From positions 5,509,861-5,573,860 of the forward strand of contig NC_135564.1 of NCBI RefSeq assembly GCF_964340395.1: a stretch of DNA of 64,000 nucleotides, read 5' to 3'. Each line of letters begins with the position of its first letter. Positions within the stretch are counted from its first letter, which is position 1. The position numbers and the translations under genes are program-made. Source of the DNA: Glandiceps talaboti. Its lineage: Eukaryota; Hemichordata; Enteropneusta; Spengelidae. Under the pieces are notes generated by a model that had not been told where the DNA came from, did no database searches, and was given only the letters and a program-made list of their open reading frames with translations. Below, in pieces: positions 1 through 63,561 of the stretch.

Positions 1-113
1 GAACTCATTGACCCTGTACAAAGTAAATATCACTCCAAGTGGTGACATTTGACCAAATATTTGCCTTTATTTTTGTTGAACCATTTCTGTGATATGTACA
101 CTTTTCCCCTTTT

Positions 114-475
114 TCAAGTGACCATATGGATGAGGATTTGGTATTTATTTTGGATTTTCAATTTATGAAACAATTTTATCATGACTTCCTACTTGAAAAA
201 TCAATGTGAATGACAAAGACCAAGTCTGTGTTTGTAATGCAGTATATTGCAGCTTAAAAGATTTTTAAAAAGTGTGCAAAATGTTTGTTATTGTGCGTTC
301 AATAACAAACATTTTACACACTTTTTTTAGCTGTTTGTAATGTGTTGAGTTACAAAAAAGGACTTGGCATATGTTGTTTCATGTTGATTTTTCAAGTAGG
401 AAGGCATAACAAAATTGTTTGATAAATTAAAAATCCAAAATAAGTACCTAATCCTCATTCATATGGCCATTTTAA
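114..475. mobile_element. foldback element family A, copy 1
   Basis: A non-coding MITE-like element whose two halves are inverted copies. The left arm contains ACCATATGGATGAGGATTTG and TTCCTACTTGAAAAATCAAT; the right arm carries the reverse complements. The centre is AATGTTTGTTATTG and its complement. The right end is GGCCATTTTAA. Confidence 0.85.
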
Positions 476-900
476 ACGGAGTAAATCCCACTGCAAAATT
501 GTATAAATCATGAAACCTTTCTAGTAGTTATCGCGATCTAAGATGATCAAAATGTGCATTGATCACGAATGTAGATTTTAAAACTACAGTGTTTTCTAAG
601 TATATGTGGAAATTTTAACAAAATAATGTATTCTCAATAGAATGTTAATGACAGCTCAGTTTTCCATTTTTATCACTCAGTCTTTCAAAATGTTTACAGT
701 ATGCCATCAAATAAATCAATGTACCGATGGACATTTCCTGTGACTCCTCATACATGTTTTGAATGGTATTTTCACAATATCTCTGTCAAATTGTAATTTG
801 TCATAGCAACCATACTTCATGTTGTATATTTTGCTGCATTTTGTTTGCACAAATGTTAACTATATCTGTTAATGGTTAACTATACAAGGCAGATGTTTCT

Positions 901-1275
901 ACAACTGCTGATATCAGACTGTGGAGGAACTGAAACTGTTACACAGGGAAGTAAACAAATGAATTGACTCACCCGGCTCAGGATGTTGGAACAGCAGAGA
1001 CTTGTATTAGACACCATAATTTGGTAAGAACAGTTTTGTGGCCACTTCATGTGTACATGAAATGCTAGCGGAACTGGAAATTAGTTTTTGAACATGAACT
1101 ATTATGTAAAGTGGCCATCAAACTGTTCTTAGCAAATGGTTGTATGTATACAAGTCTCTGTACATGTACTTCCAACATGCTGTGCCAACCAAAGTGTTAT
1201 TAATCCAGTTTGGTCGTTTACTTTCCCTGTTTGTAACAGGTTCCATTTGTCCACAGTTTGATGTCTGCAGTTGTA
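901..1275. mobile_element. long foldback element
   Basis: The left arm (ACAACTGCTGATATCAGACT, CAGGGAAGTAAAC, CCATAATTTGGTAAGAACAG) pairs with the right arm (CTGTTCTTAGCAAATGGT, GTTTACTTTCCCTG, GATGTCTGCAGTTGT). The arms are about 180 bp each. No coding capacity. Confidence 0.75.
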
Positions 1276-3336
1276 TTACATGTAGATAGTGACAGAGAGA
1301 GAAGGAAAAGGTCCTTTTGCTTCAGAAAGATTATGATGAATGATTTTGCGTACGTTCAGCTTCGATTTAGAAATACCATGTGTGAAAACTTTGATAGCTT
1401 GTTCATCTTTCATATCATGATGTGTGAATTATTTGCCCATTCTCATATCCTTTGTGGAAAAAAAGTGCATTTTGAAACCAAAATATCATGACGTCTTACA
1501 AAATATGTATTTTGAAGTATTCAGGGAACCAATGTGAAGTATTTTTAAGGCTCTTTTGTATACTGAAACCAATGCACTGTATCGTGGTGAACTGTCACCT
1601 TTGACCTGAGATGAGGTCATATCAGTGTGAAACATACCCACTTTACTAAGGAGGGAAAAACTTCAAAATATTAGAACATTTTAATTTGTAAATTTTAACA
1701 CACACCATATTGACTTAATAATCTTTTATTCCCCAGATGGGATTTTAAGTCATGACAAGATTTTTTTGTAGGTCCTACAAATTTTCAACAGGTTTTAAAT
1801 ATTTGCAGTGGTTTCTCTTAATTAAAATGAAAACACAAAGAGTTGAGAACACCAGGTTATTGGTTCTTGTGGCAGTGAACTATATCATAAATAAATCAAA
1901 CATTTACATAATATTCATATATGTATGTTTGTGGTACTATACTTGATGATGTTACCAATTATTGTCTATTTTGTACTCAGAGTTTGTATTCATAACATTT
2001 TATTTCAATAAACTAAACTTTAGATAAATTTCTGTCTGTTTGTTTGTTTCATTCATGCATGGCAATGACCTGATTATTTTCTACTTCCGATGTTTAAAGA
2101 AAGGTTGGATTCAGTGGAAATACAAAGGCAACATACATGTACATCCTGCCAAAGGATACTCTAATAACAAGTTTTGTAAACTATTACATGAAGGGGAAGT
2201 AACACAGGAAGTCACCTCACTCCAGGAAGATAAACAGAATAAATATTCACATCCTGTTTCAAGCATTGCCTGTATTGAAATGTTGATGTCCATTCCCCCA
2301 CCCCACCCCACCCCCCTCCTGAGACGGACTTGTTATATAGCCACTTAGAACAGTTGGGTCATCATATTATCATTAACAAATTCTTGACACTTGAGCACGT
2401 CATAGATCACTTCAAAGTCTTTTAGCATCGAGCCTGTTTACTGTGCTTTCAAGACTTCATCATTACATGTAGTTGGTTGTACCTCCTAGCCCTTGTCTTG
2501 TATAAGGACTATAACGATGTATACCGACAGCAATGTAAACAGACTGTGAAGGCTAAGGTTGCAGTATCTCGACAATGTTGTAAACAGGTTATTTATTGAA
2601 AAAAACTGGCACATAAGTCTCCTTGAACTTATATATGATGCTCTTGACCTTGCACATATATTGGTACTCATCACACTGCTGGCCCTATAATAGTATATAT
2701 GTATCTTAAAACTAATTCTTTACACTTCAATTCTATTTGTACATTCTTTGAAAACTTTACCAATTTTGATTGATTGTACAATTGATGTACTCTGTGTGCA
2801 TACAGGACCAAGATGAGACCCCAAGGACATAAGTAAATGCAAAGGCTAGCTAGGATTTCACCAGAGCCCTGGACTTGACAATTTAGTAGTGGCTAAATTT
2901 GCAATAATGATATATTGTGGGATTTACCTGTATTTTGTCTGTCGTTTATTATGTTGTCTTTCATGATTTATTGTGATGGGTGTAAAGTTGGACACCATGT
3001 TTGCAGTTCAACTATCACAGTTGCATCTATTATTCAGGAAGTACGTGTTATCTAATTTACACGTGGCAAGTTCCAGTGTGATACTCAGCAGTATAATGAA
3101 TGTACAACTGTACTCATTCAAAGAGTGATAATCACCATAAACACTACACAAGCAAGGTTTCTATTCGAATACACTACTTAGTATGTCGAACGATGGAATA
3201 TATTTGGCCTGTTTTATAAAACAATCTACTTTATTCATTTATTTTTGAAAATAAAGCTACATCAATTCACACATTTAGAAACTGGAACGTTTTTTCATCG
3301 GACACAAAACATGTCTTAAATAATACTGTGTTGTAA

Positions 3337-3690
3337 TTAAAGTGGCCATATGGATGAGGATTTCATATTCATCTTGGATTGTTAATTCACAAAACAATTT
3401 TATCATGGCTTCCTACTTGAAAAATCAATGTGACACAGCATATGCCAAGTCCTTGTTTGTAGCTCAATAAATTGCAAATGCTTGATAATTGTGTAAAATC
3501 TTTGTTATTGTACGTATAATAACAAAGATTTTACATATGATTTAGCTTTTTGCAAAGTATTGAGTTACAAACAAAGACTTGGCATATGTTGTTTCACATT
3601 GATTTTTCAAGTAGGAAGCCTTGATAAAATTGTTTTGTAAATTAAAAATTGAAAATAAATACCCAATCCTCATCCGTATGGCCACTTTAA
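3337..3690. mobile_element. foldback element family A, copy 2
   Basis: The best-preserved copy (354 bp). It begins TTAAAGTGGCCATATGGATG and ends with the inverse, CATCCGTATGGCCACTTTAA. TTAA at both ends looks like the target duplication. The palindromic centre is TTGTTATTGTACGTATAATA. No reading frame for a transposase exists, so it must be non-autonomous. Confidence 0.9.
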
Positions 3691-3764
3691 GGTAATCAAG
3701 ATTATATGGGTCAAGGTGATTGTACCTGATAATGGCTTTATAAAAGGCCCAGTGTAGGATTTGA

Positions 3765-3880
3765 ATGTATGTGTGAAAAACTAGTTGTCTGGCATAGCTA
3801 TAGAAAGTGGATCCAGAACAAGAGAATGGTCCACTGATAGGATAACACTGATGCAAGAATGTGAGATTGAATCGTCGACT
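3765..3880 (+). repeat. dispersed repeat, copy 1
   Basis: TAGTTGTCTGGCATAGCTAT AGAAAG, GATCCAGAACAA and CCACTGATAGGATAACACTG recur in diverged form at 37853-37960. Its origin is unknown. Confidence 0.6.
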
Positions 3881-4310
3881 GTTAAAACCTGTTCAAGTTT
3901 TGATGTACAGGTTATGAATACAAGACAAGATTTATTGGAGTCCAATGTCGTAAACCACATGTCTCTTTTACGGCAACGTACCAGCATATTTCGTTGCTTC
4001 AGCAGAAATATGTGCTCTGATCTGGCTTAACCTTACAAGAATGTTGGAGTCAGTCATTTAGCTCCGTAAACCAGCCATACAAGTTTCTACAACCCATGAT
4101 CACAACAATTTGACGATTGTAGTACCCTTTTACGGATTGTACAGTATGAGGAATCTACAAAATCTATTTCATTTCTAACTTTCATCGGATATCAACAACA
4201 CCAAGTTAAGGTATATCCATGCAGGAATAAATACAATACATTATTTGCTTTTTCATGTTCTTTGCACCATTTTTCATGGTAGTTAAATTTTCGAGCAACC
4301 CTCCTCGTAA

Positions 4311-4345
<35 letters not shown>

Positions 4346-4540
4346 ATTTCCTTGCACAATCATGTTCAGTGTCTTCCTGTTTCTACAAAATACCCATATC
4401 CACACACCGTACCGATCCATCATTTCCCAGTGCCTATATTCTGGGATTTCACCAATTATTTTGACAGTGCAATAGTACAGCGATGTATATTCAGTGAAAA
4501 TAAATTTTAAGTTTTGGCCGTCAAGCAGCGGAAAAGTAAT

Positions 4541-4656
4541 AGCCCAGAGACTTGTTTTGGCGTTACTATATATCTCAAGGACTCCTAAGGAGTTTGGTGG
4601 GGACATCTAGAGCTTCTTAATGAGATAGTATAACACCAAACTAGTCTCTGGGCTGT
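4541..4656. repeat. inverted repeat
   Basis: AGCCCAGAGACTTGTTTTGG pairs with CCAAACTAGTCTCTGGGCT, giving a hairpin of about 116 bp. Confidence 0.65.
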
Positions 4657-5099
4657 AAGGAATGAACGTGCAGCGAAAAGGCAACATGCAAAAACGATCG
4701 GCGCCTCACATCTGCAGGTGATAATCGTTCAGCTTTAAAATACTTTGTGGTATAAGCTTATTTTATGATGTCTAGGTATTAAAATTGGTCTCCATAAAGT
4801 GGAATTTTACAAGCGAAATTACAATGCTGAAACTATTTATGTGCTTTACAAACCCTACCTTTATTCACCGCGTTCACCTACTTTCGCAATCCCTCCCACA
4901 TATATCGCACAGGTATTCAAACAAAAAGAGCAGTTTAGTTGTGCGTTTTGTTTTTACAAGAAACAACCAAGCAAACATTGTTTCATTGAAATAAAGAATG
5001 AAAAAATAAAATTCGGAGACTTGAGGATTTCTACCCCATAGGCATCAGCAATCAGGTATATCATATTATGAAATTTAAAGAAGGGCGACCTCGGAAGAC

Positions 5100-5592
5100 C
5101 TTTGCGTCAAAGGAAAGTCACATGACCACACAGGAAACTTTCAGCTTGCCGACTGTGAATGAAAACAAATAACGTACGGGGTCGAAAGGACACGGACGAA
5201 AAGCAATTGGAATACGACCAAAGAACCGTAGGTGTGGCATCAACACATGTATTGTTACCGATGACGACGAGAACTAGAATAACTTGCACTTGTAATGCTT
5301 CGAGGTGCTTACGTATGAAGCTGAAGTAAGTGTGTGGGCGATATAGACGTAAGATCGCACATGTGTAAATTTACGTTCGCAGTGACAAACCAACACGATC
5401 GCGTAGCTTTAGCTGTACGGCAAACTTCTTGATAATCGTCTTTTCTATGGAAGTTCCTAAGGCAAGTATTAACACGACGTCAGTCTGCTTCATTAATGTG
5501 CCAGACACGGTAACACCGTACTCTTGTCAAACAGACATTTGAATGAAAGCACCTATTCTGTGTCGGACTAGTACACCACAGTGCTCACAAAT
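5100..5592 (+). promoter_or_regulatory. presumed promoter and 5' UTR, CpG-richer than surroundings
   Basis: CpG dinucleotides are frequent here (for example around 5165-5215, 5335-5410 and 5470-5515) while most of the window is visibly CpG-poor. This is what is expected at an unmethylated promoter in a germline-methylated genome. I see no TATA box at a useful distance and cannot place the transcription start. An upstream non-coding exon cannot be excluded. Confidence 0.45.
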
Positions 5593-56960
<51,368 letters not shown>

Positions 56961-56980
<20 letters not shown>

Positions 56981-57077
56981 ATACTACTACAAGGCATACA
57001 GTACAAAAATGGCTGCCCTGTGTAGATCATACTACACTCAAAGCCATACAGTACAAAAAATGGCTGCTGTGTAGATA
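56961..57077 (+). repeat. tandem copies of the coding end and stop codon
   Basis: Three copies of AAAATGGCTGCCCTGTGTAG or a variant start at 56961, 57006 and 57057. They are separated by similar spacers ending in CATACAGTAC. The first copy is the true end of exon 26 with its TAG; the others lie in the 3' flank. The third copy lacks three bases (CCC). Confidence 0.88.
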
Positions 57078-58071
57078 ATCTTCATTTATATTACATATGT
57101 ACCAAAGATTATTTGCAAGGAAGAGTTCACTTGATTTGAAAGTATAATATATTACTAATACTATCTGATTGTAATCATTTAAATTATACATTTTTATCAT
57201 TTTCACTTACGGTAAATAATTGGTTACTATGCAACATTATAGAATACATAATCCAGTTTTATTTACACACCAAATTTATAACCAAAAGTGATTGAATTTT
57301 TTTAAATGCTGATTTCTGTGATTGTTCTGAAAAGGGCATTACTTTGGGGATAGGTTTAGGGGGAGTGCCAGCATAGCTGGTTTTGTTGTAAATGAATTTA
57401 GGAAAGCTTAAAACTTTCAAGTTTTGTATTACACACCAGGGCTTAGGCATCCATAGTCATTAGTCTTTATCCTTGCCGGTGGATTTCAACTATTGTCACT
57501 CCACAGCAGTCCTAAATTTCAGTCCAGCTACATGACTACTATAGTCCTACTGCAGCCCTGTATTGGCTGCCACAAGATTGCAGAAAGTTGGTTTTGTATA
57601 ATCAGAATTAGAATCTTTTATAAAGCCCATTACATTAAAAATATTCTCAATGCGCTGTACAACTGATTTGAAAAAAACAAACAAAACAGACATAAAAAAA
57701 TTGTATAAACATGTATCCACCCCTGTGAAAACCTATATGCAGATATCCATGGTATTTAAGTGCATGGTGCTAACTTTAAAACATTAATAATACTATATAT
57801 TGTTTTTAAATTTATCATGTCTTTTGGTTCATATATCTTGTATAATTTTGTTAAATTTTTAATTTTGTGTCCTATTTTTACATATTATGATGCTTGAAAT
57901 ATATGGTGTATATGTATATGGAAATGATGCAAGTTTTATCAATTTTTAAATGTTGTGCTTAAACTGAAGAAGGAAGGTCAAAGGTCAACATTAAAGCTAT
58001 TTTTGCTAATGTCAAAATGTAGTAAGTTACAGTGTATTCCATTACCACTTCATCATTATGCAAAGATTAAA
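56981..58071 (+). other. presumed 3' UTR
   Basis: No frame continues after the stop. The stretch holds duplicated copies of the coding end (56961-57077), a retrotransposon-tail-like piece near 57600-57665, and AT-rich sequence. ATTAAA hexamers at 57990 and 58066 are the nearest reasonable poly(A) signals; AATAAA occurs only much later (61329). The true end is not determined. Confidence 0.35.
57600..57668 (-). mobile_element. LINE-like 3' tail, minus strand
   Basis: On the minus strand, TACAGCGCATTGAGA and GGGCTTTATAAAAGATTCTA resemble the end of a LINE. It is short and decayed. Confidence 0.35.
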
Positions 58072-58754
58072 GAGTACATGTGAACAGTATATGGAGTAAC
58101 TAAGTAGAACTGAATTCTACAAATATCTCATGGTGGTTTGCCATGGTAGGTGGTTTGCCATCTGCCAAGACTTGTTACAAACTACTGCTGTGGAAAACAT
58201 GCAAAGTAAGATAGACACAAACTAAAACTTCTGTTATTGCGTATGGTAGATTATACATCAAGTGGGGTACAGTGCCTTGGTTATGTCATGTCACAGACAA
58301 GTAATGTGGAAACCCATGAATAGAAACGTGTTTGCCAGTTTTAGTATGGATTATATTTATTCCGTATGCCAATACAATATCCCGGTAAAATGATAATGAA
58401 CAACTTATCCATTTATTACATGTATATATGGTTATGGTGGTTTGTTAATTTATGTGAGAATATGTTGAATCCAGGCAGATTCACATGTTTGAAAGATATT
58501 TCCTTGATAATAGACTAATGTTTACTCGAGACTACCTTTCGGACAATGGGAGTGGACCCGTTGCTAATCTGCTTCTTACTTGTCTGTGGTTATGTGGATA
58601 TAAGAATCAAGGAAGTGTAAACACTGAATAAGGTTTTGTGTAAACACACTTCAGGAAAGTTGCCATCAGAGATGCCACCCTACTTGTGAGTGTAATTGCA
58701 CCAACTTCAGTTGATAGCTTGTGTATCAACATGTGACAATATCATTTGTAGAGT

Positions 58755-61018
58755 GTGTCTGTGTTAGTTTGTGTCTGTGTTAGTGTGTGTCTGTGTTAGT
58801 TTGTGTCTGTGTTAGTTTGTGTCTGTGTTAGTTTGTGTCTGTGTGTTAGTGTGTGTCTGTGTTAGTTTGTGTCTGTGTTAGTTTGTGTCTGTGTTAGTTT
58901 GTGTCTGTGTTAGTTTGTGTCTGTGTTAGTTTGTGTCTGTGTTAGTTTGTGTCTGTGTTAGTGTGTGTCTGTGTTAGTTTGTGTCTGTGTTAGTTTGTGT
59001 CTGTGTTAGTTTGTGTCTGTGTTAGTCTGTGTCTGTGTTAGTCTGTGTCTGTGTGTTAGTGTGTGTCTGTGTTAGTTTGTGTCTGTGTTAGTTTGTGTCT
59101 GTGTTAGTTTGTGTCTGTGTTAGTCTGTGTCTGTGTTAGTTTGTGTCTGTGTGTTAGTGTGTGTCTGTGTTAGTTTGTGTCTGTGTTAGTCTGTGTCTGT
59201 GTTAGTTTGTGTCTGTGTGTTAGTGTGTGTCTGTGTTAGTTTGTGTCTGTGTGTTAGTGTGTGTCTGTGTTAGTTTGTGTCTGTGTTAGTCTGTGTCTGT
59301 GTTAGTTTGTGTCTGTGTTAGTGTGTGTCTGTGTTAGTGTGTGTCTGTGTTAGTTTGTGTCTGTGTTAGTTTGTGTCTGTGTGTTAGTGTGTGTCTGTGT
59401 TAGTTTGTGTCTGTGTTAGTTTGTGTCTGTGTTAGATTGTGTCTGTGTTAGTTTGTGTCTGTGTGTTAGTGTGTGTCTGTGTTAGTTTGTGTCTGTGTGT
59501 TAGTGTGTGTCTGTGTTAGTTTGTGTCTGTGTTAGTCTGTGTCTGTGTTAGTTTGTGTCTGTGTTAGTGTGTGTCTGTGTTAGTGTGTGTCTGTGTTAGT
59601 GTGTGTCTGTGTTAGTTTGTGTCTGTGTTAGTGTGTGTCTGTGTTAGTTTGTGTCTGTGTTAGTTTGTGTCTGTGTTAGTTTGTGTCTGTGTGTTAGTGT
59701 GTGTCTGTGTTAGTTTGTGTCTGTGTTAGTCTGTGTCTGTGTTAGTTTGTGTCTGTGTTAGTTTGTGTCTGTGTTAGTTTGTGTCTGTGTTAGATTGTGT
59801 CTGTGTTAGTTTGTGTCTGTGTGTTAGTGTGTGTCTGTGTTAGTTTGTGTCTGTGTGTTAGTGTGTGTCTGTGTTAGTTTGTGTCTGTGTTAGTCTGTGT
59901 CTGTGTTAGTGTGTGTCTGTGTTAGTGTGTGTCTGTGTTAGTGTGTGTCTGTGTTAGTTTGTGTCTGTGTTAGTCTGTGTCTGTGTTAGTTTGTGTCTGT
60001 GTTAGTTTGTGTCTGTGTTAGTGTGTGTCTGTGTTAGTTTGTGTCTGTGTTAGTTTGTGTCTGTGTTAGTTTGTGTCTGTGTTAGTTTGTGTCTGTGTTA
60101 GTCTGTGTCTGTGTTAGTTTGTGTCTGTGTTAGTGTGTGTCTGTGTTAGTGTGTGTCTGTGTTAGTTTGTGTCTGTGTTAGTCTGTGTCTGTGTTAGTTT
60201 GTGTCTGTGTTAGTCTGTGTCTGTGTTAGTTTGTGTCTGTGTTAGTCTGTGTCTGTGTTAGTTTGTGTCTGTGTGTTAGTGTGTGTCTGTGTGTTAGTGT
60301 GTGTCTGTGTTAGTTTGTGTCTGTGTTAGTCTGTGTCTGTGTTAGTTTGTGTCTGTGTTAGTTTGTGTCTGTGTGTTAGTGTGTGTCTGTGTTAGTTTGT
60401 GTCTGTGTTAGTCTGTGTCTGTGTTAGTTTGTGTCTGTGTTAGTCTGTGTCTGTGTTAGTTTGTGTCTGTGTTAGTTTGTGTCTGTGTGTTAGTGTGTGT
60501 CTGTGTTAGTTTGTGTCTGTGTTAGTGTGTGTCTGTGTTAGTTTGTGTCTGTGTTAGTTTGTGTCTGTGTTAGTCTGTGTCTGTGTTAGTTTGTGTCTGT
60601 GTTAGTTTGTGTCTGTGTGTTAGTGTGTGTCTGTGTTAGTTTGTGTCTGTGTTAGTCTGTGTCTGTGTTAGTTTGTGTCTGTGTTAGTTTGTGTCTGTGT
60701 TAGTGTGTGTCTGTGTGTTAGTGTGTGTCTGTGTTAGTTTGTGTCTGTGTTAGTTTGTGTCTGTGTGTTAGTGTGTGTCTGTGTTAGTTTGTGTCTGTGT
60801 TAGTCTGTCTGTGTTAGTTTGTGTCTGTGTTAGTTTGTGTCTGTGTGTTAGTTTGTGTCTGTGTTAGTTTGTGTCTGTGTTAGTGTGTGTCTGTGTGTTA
60901 GTGTGTGTCTGTGTGTTAGTGTGTGTCTGTGTTAGTGTGTGTCTGTGTTAGTTTGTGTCTGTGTTAGTTTGTGTCTGTGTTAGTTTGTGTCTGTGTTAGT
61001 TTGTGTCTGTGTTAGTTT
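58755..61018 (+). repeat. 2.3-kb minisatellite of 16/18-bp units
   Basis: The array is built from GTGTCTGTGTTAGTTT (16 bp), its variants ending TAGTCT or TAGTGT, and an 18-bp form GTGTCTGTGTGTTAGTGT, roughly 140 units in all. The variants occur in recurring order (for example a 16-mer with TTT, the 18-mer, TTT, TCT, TTT), which indicates higher-order duplication. The array lies about 1.8 kb beyond the stop codon. Confidence 0.95.
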
Positions 61019-62348
61019 GCTTAAACTGTCTTAAGGTTTCATATCACTGAATGCATATCTTTACAAAAGTTCATTTTCATTTTCATTTGAATGAAAGAAG
61101 AATCCAATATGTAATTAAATGGAAACTATCTATCATGTATTTGTTTGGAGACAAATTTTCTATGTATTTTCATGTTGTCAACACACACACTGTAAGAGTA
61201 CAAGGTTGTCTGCTTTACAGCCATCAATCTTTCCAGCAGTATTTCCCACCAAGGGTTTTTACTATTACAGTACATGTACATGCACTCTATTTGCTCCGGT
61301 ACTTAACTTTTACAGTAAAATTTATGGTAATAAAGCATAAATGTATAATTAATTTTATGTAAATGGTGAACAATTCAGGCAGTGCACGGAAATCGATATC
61401 AAATCATCATCATATCTGAAATCATGAAATTATATATTCATCGTAATTTTCATTATGGATTTGTTTTTATATGTGACTTTAAAGATAATTTTAGTAAAAC
61501 AAGTGACCTAATGGTCGAAATATCTCCACCGTTTTCATTTGTTTTTATTTTGTTACATAAATGGCACAAGAGATGGACAAGGTGAACCTCTGATATTGCA
61601 TTAATAAACGTTACATCTAGAAATACTTCAACTATGCTACAATTAGAATAACCATAGCAGTGAAAAGTTTGCGTTTCCCAGGTCAGCATCATCCATAAAC
61701 CCGGTCAAAAACTTCCAAACTACAAAACGTATTTCCCACCATTATTATATTAGCTTCAAAATAAATGTCTTCATTCAATGTGTGGTTAAAATTGTTCACT
61801 ACTATAATTGTCATTCATCGTGTAGTAGAATTATTTTTCCAACCCGTCGATATAACGATCACTATTTTAAAATAAAGTTGAATAGGTTTCAACTAAAATT
61901 TTATTTGTACCACTGTATTTAACAATATTCTAATGAAAGTTCTTCAGTAAATTTATTATATATCAGAGCACATGCAATAATTATTGTCCCTGTCTGTGAT
62001 CAAAGGTATAGTTCCATGATATATTTTCCTTGTTTCGTGAGAACGTTCTGCAATAGTTTATCGTCGGGTCATATCAACGGATTTCCATTCACGCTTTTCT
62101 TTGTAAGTGAACATTAAAATTGAGGAAATATTGATAATATACTAGTACCCATAAGTTGTTATAATCTCCTTGACGTACTTTCTGAATACTTTCAAACTTT
62201 TCTTTCAAATCCGAACACGTTTACAATAAGTTCCATAGTCTGATTAATGTCTAATACATAGACACAAATCGTGACATAATAGAGAGAATATTTGTTGCTT
62301 GGACATGCATGTATGTATCATTGTTAGCTCAGATGTGAACGTTACGCT

Positions 62349-62528
62349 ATGCCTAAGAAAGACGAGGATAAATATAAGGTCAACAGTAGATGGCAGTATA
62401 CATCATCAAAGTCCAGAAAGGTAAAAAAAATAAACGCGAAAGTGCGACTGTTTGTGGTCTCAAAACGACTTATTAAGGAAGAGTTGAAAAAAAGTCAACT
62501 TTCTTTTGATGGCAGTAATGAAACATGA
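62349..62528 (+). CDS. small basic reading frame, doubtful
   Basis: An ATG opens a 59-residue lysine-rich frame starting MPKKDEDKYKVNSRWQYTSS and ending at TGA. A possible donor (AAAG followed by GTAAAA) lies after KSRK at about 62421, so it might instead be a first coding exon of a downstream gene. No family was recognised and chance is the default explanation. Confidence 0.12.
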   Translation: MPKKDEDKYKVNSRWQYTSSKSRKVKKINAKVRLFVVSKRLIKEELKKSQLSFDGSNET

Positions 62529-63239
62529 CACATGTGGCAAATCATATTTTTAAATTAGAAGATTTGTCATAGAAAACACGAAGTTTTGAGTGTATTCTAA
62601 ACAATTTATGATAAATATTTTTTTTAAATAACATAAATATACACGGAAAATCGCATACTTTCTTTATACTTTCACAATTAAATATATCATAGCTCAGACA
62701 ATCACTTTCTAGAGTGGTTTGATAGTATTGTTAATGTCAAGAAATAAATGGAGACGACGAAACATTGTACTACAAATGTGGAACTGCTTTTCAATAAGAC
62801 ATATAGGCATGCAGACCACACTCATAAATTAAAGAAACAACGAAATCATAACTACAAAATTCCAAAAGAACAAATTATTATTTAGCCTTTGTCCTTGCAG
62901 AGTCACATATATGTAGCACACATTGTACTCCCATATATCATGAGTGTTGGCCAAGTGTTGTCACAGTACATTTCTACACTAAATTCCATGTCCTCTACAA
63001 ATATGTTTAAGCCTATGGCCCACACATACTTAAAATTGTATAAATTTCCAACCTTGAACTTGGAAATGATCATATAATTCGATAGTTTAATATATGTCGG
63101 TATGCTTGCAATGTTATACGATGGAGTTGCATGATATTGTTGTGCCGTCACGAGTGCAGATACCATCTTTGCTCCTTTATTGCAATTATGCGGGACACCG
63201 GTAATTTGGCTATGATGTGAATGAGTGAGAACATTAATT

Positions 63240-63248
<9 letters not shown>

Positions 63249-63320
<72 letters not shown>
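63249..63320. repeat. GT microsatellite
   Basis: An uninterrupted GT run of about 36 units, preceded by a short TA run. Confidence 0.97.
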
Positions 63321-63323
<3 letters not shown>

Positions 63324-63445
63324 GAAGATTTATAATGGCACTAAACATCTCCCATCTTTGTTTTAAAATAATGAACATCCCAATCGTATCTTGTTCACAT
63401 GAAGTTTTTGTTCTCTGTTAGTGTTGAATTGGAATAAAATCGTAG

Positions 63446-63517
63446 TGTGTGTGTGTGTATGTATGTATGTATGTATGTATGTATGTGTATGTATGTATGT
63501 ATGTATGTATGTATGTA

Positions 63518-63560
<43 letters not shown>
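63446..63560. repeat. TATG/TCTG microsatellite
   Basis: GT, TATG and TCTG runs in succession, similar in composition to the repeat at 26640. Confidence 0.95.

Positions 63561-63561
<1 letters not shown>

Larger units (their letters stand above)
1..5099. other. non-genic 5' flank
   Basis: Only short chance reading frames are present. The stretch contains two copies of foldback family A (114-475, 3337-3690), a separate foldback (901-1275), a C-rich run near 2295-2322, a poly(A) run near 4315-4342, a small inverted repeat (4541-4656) and a dispersed repeat (3765-3880). I see no neighbouring gene. Confidence 0.6.

Noticed and set aside
58755-61018. CRISPR-like or telomere-like array
   Set aside because: The units are contiguous with no unique spacers, the context is animal genomic DNA, and the unit is not a telomeric repeat.
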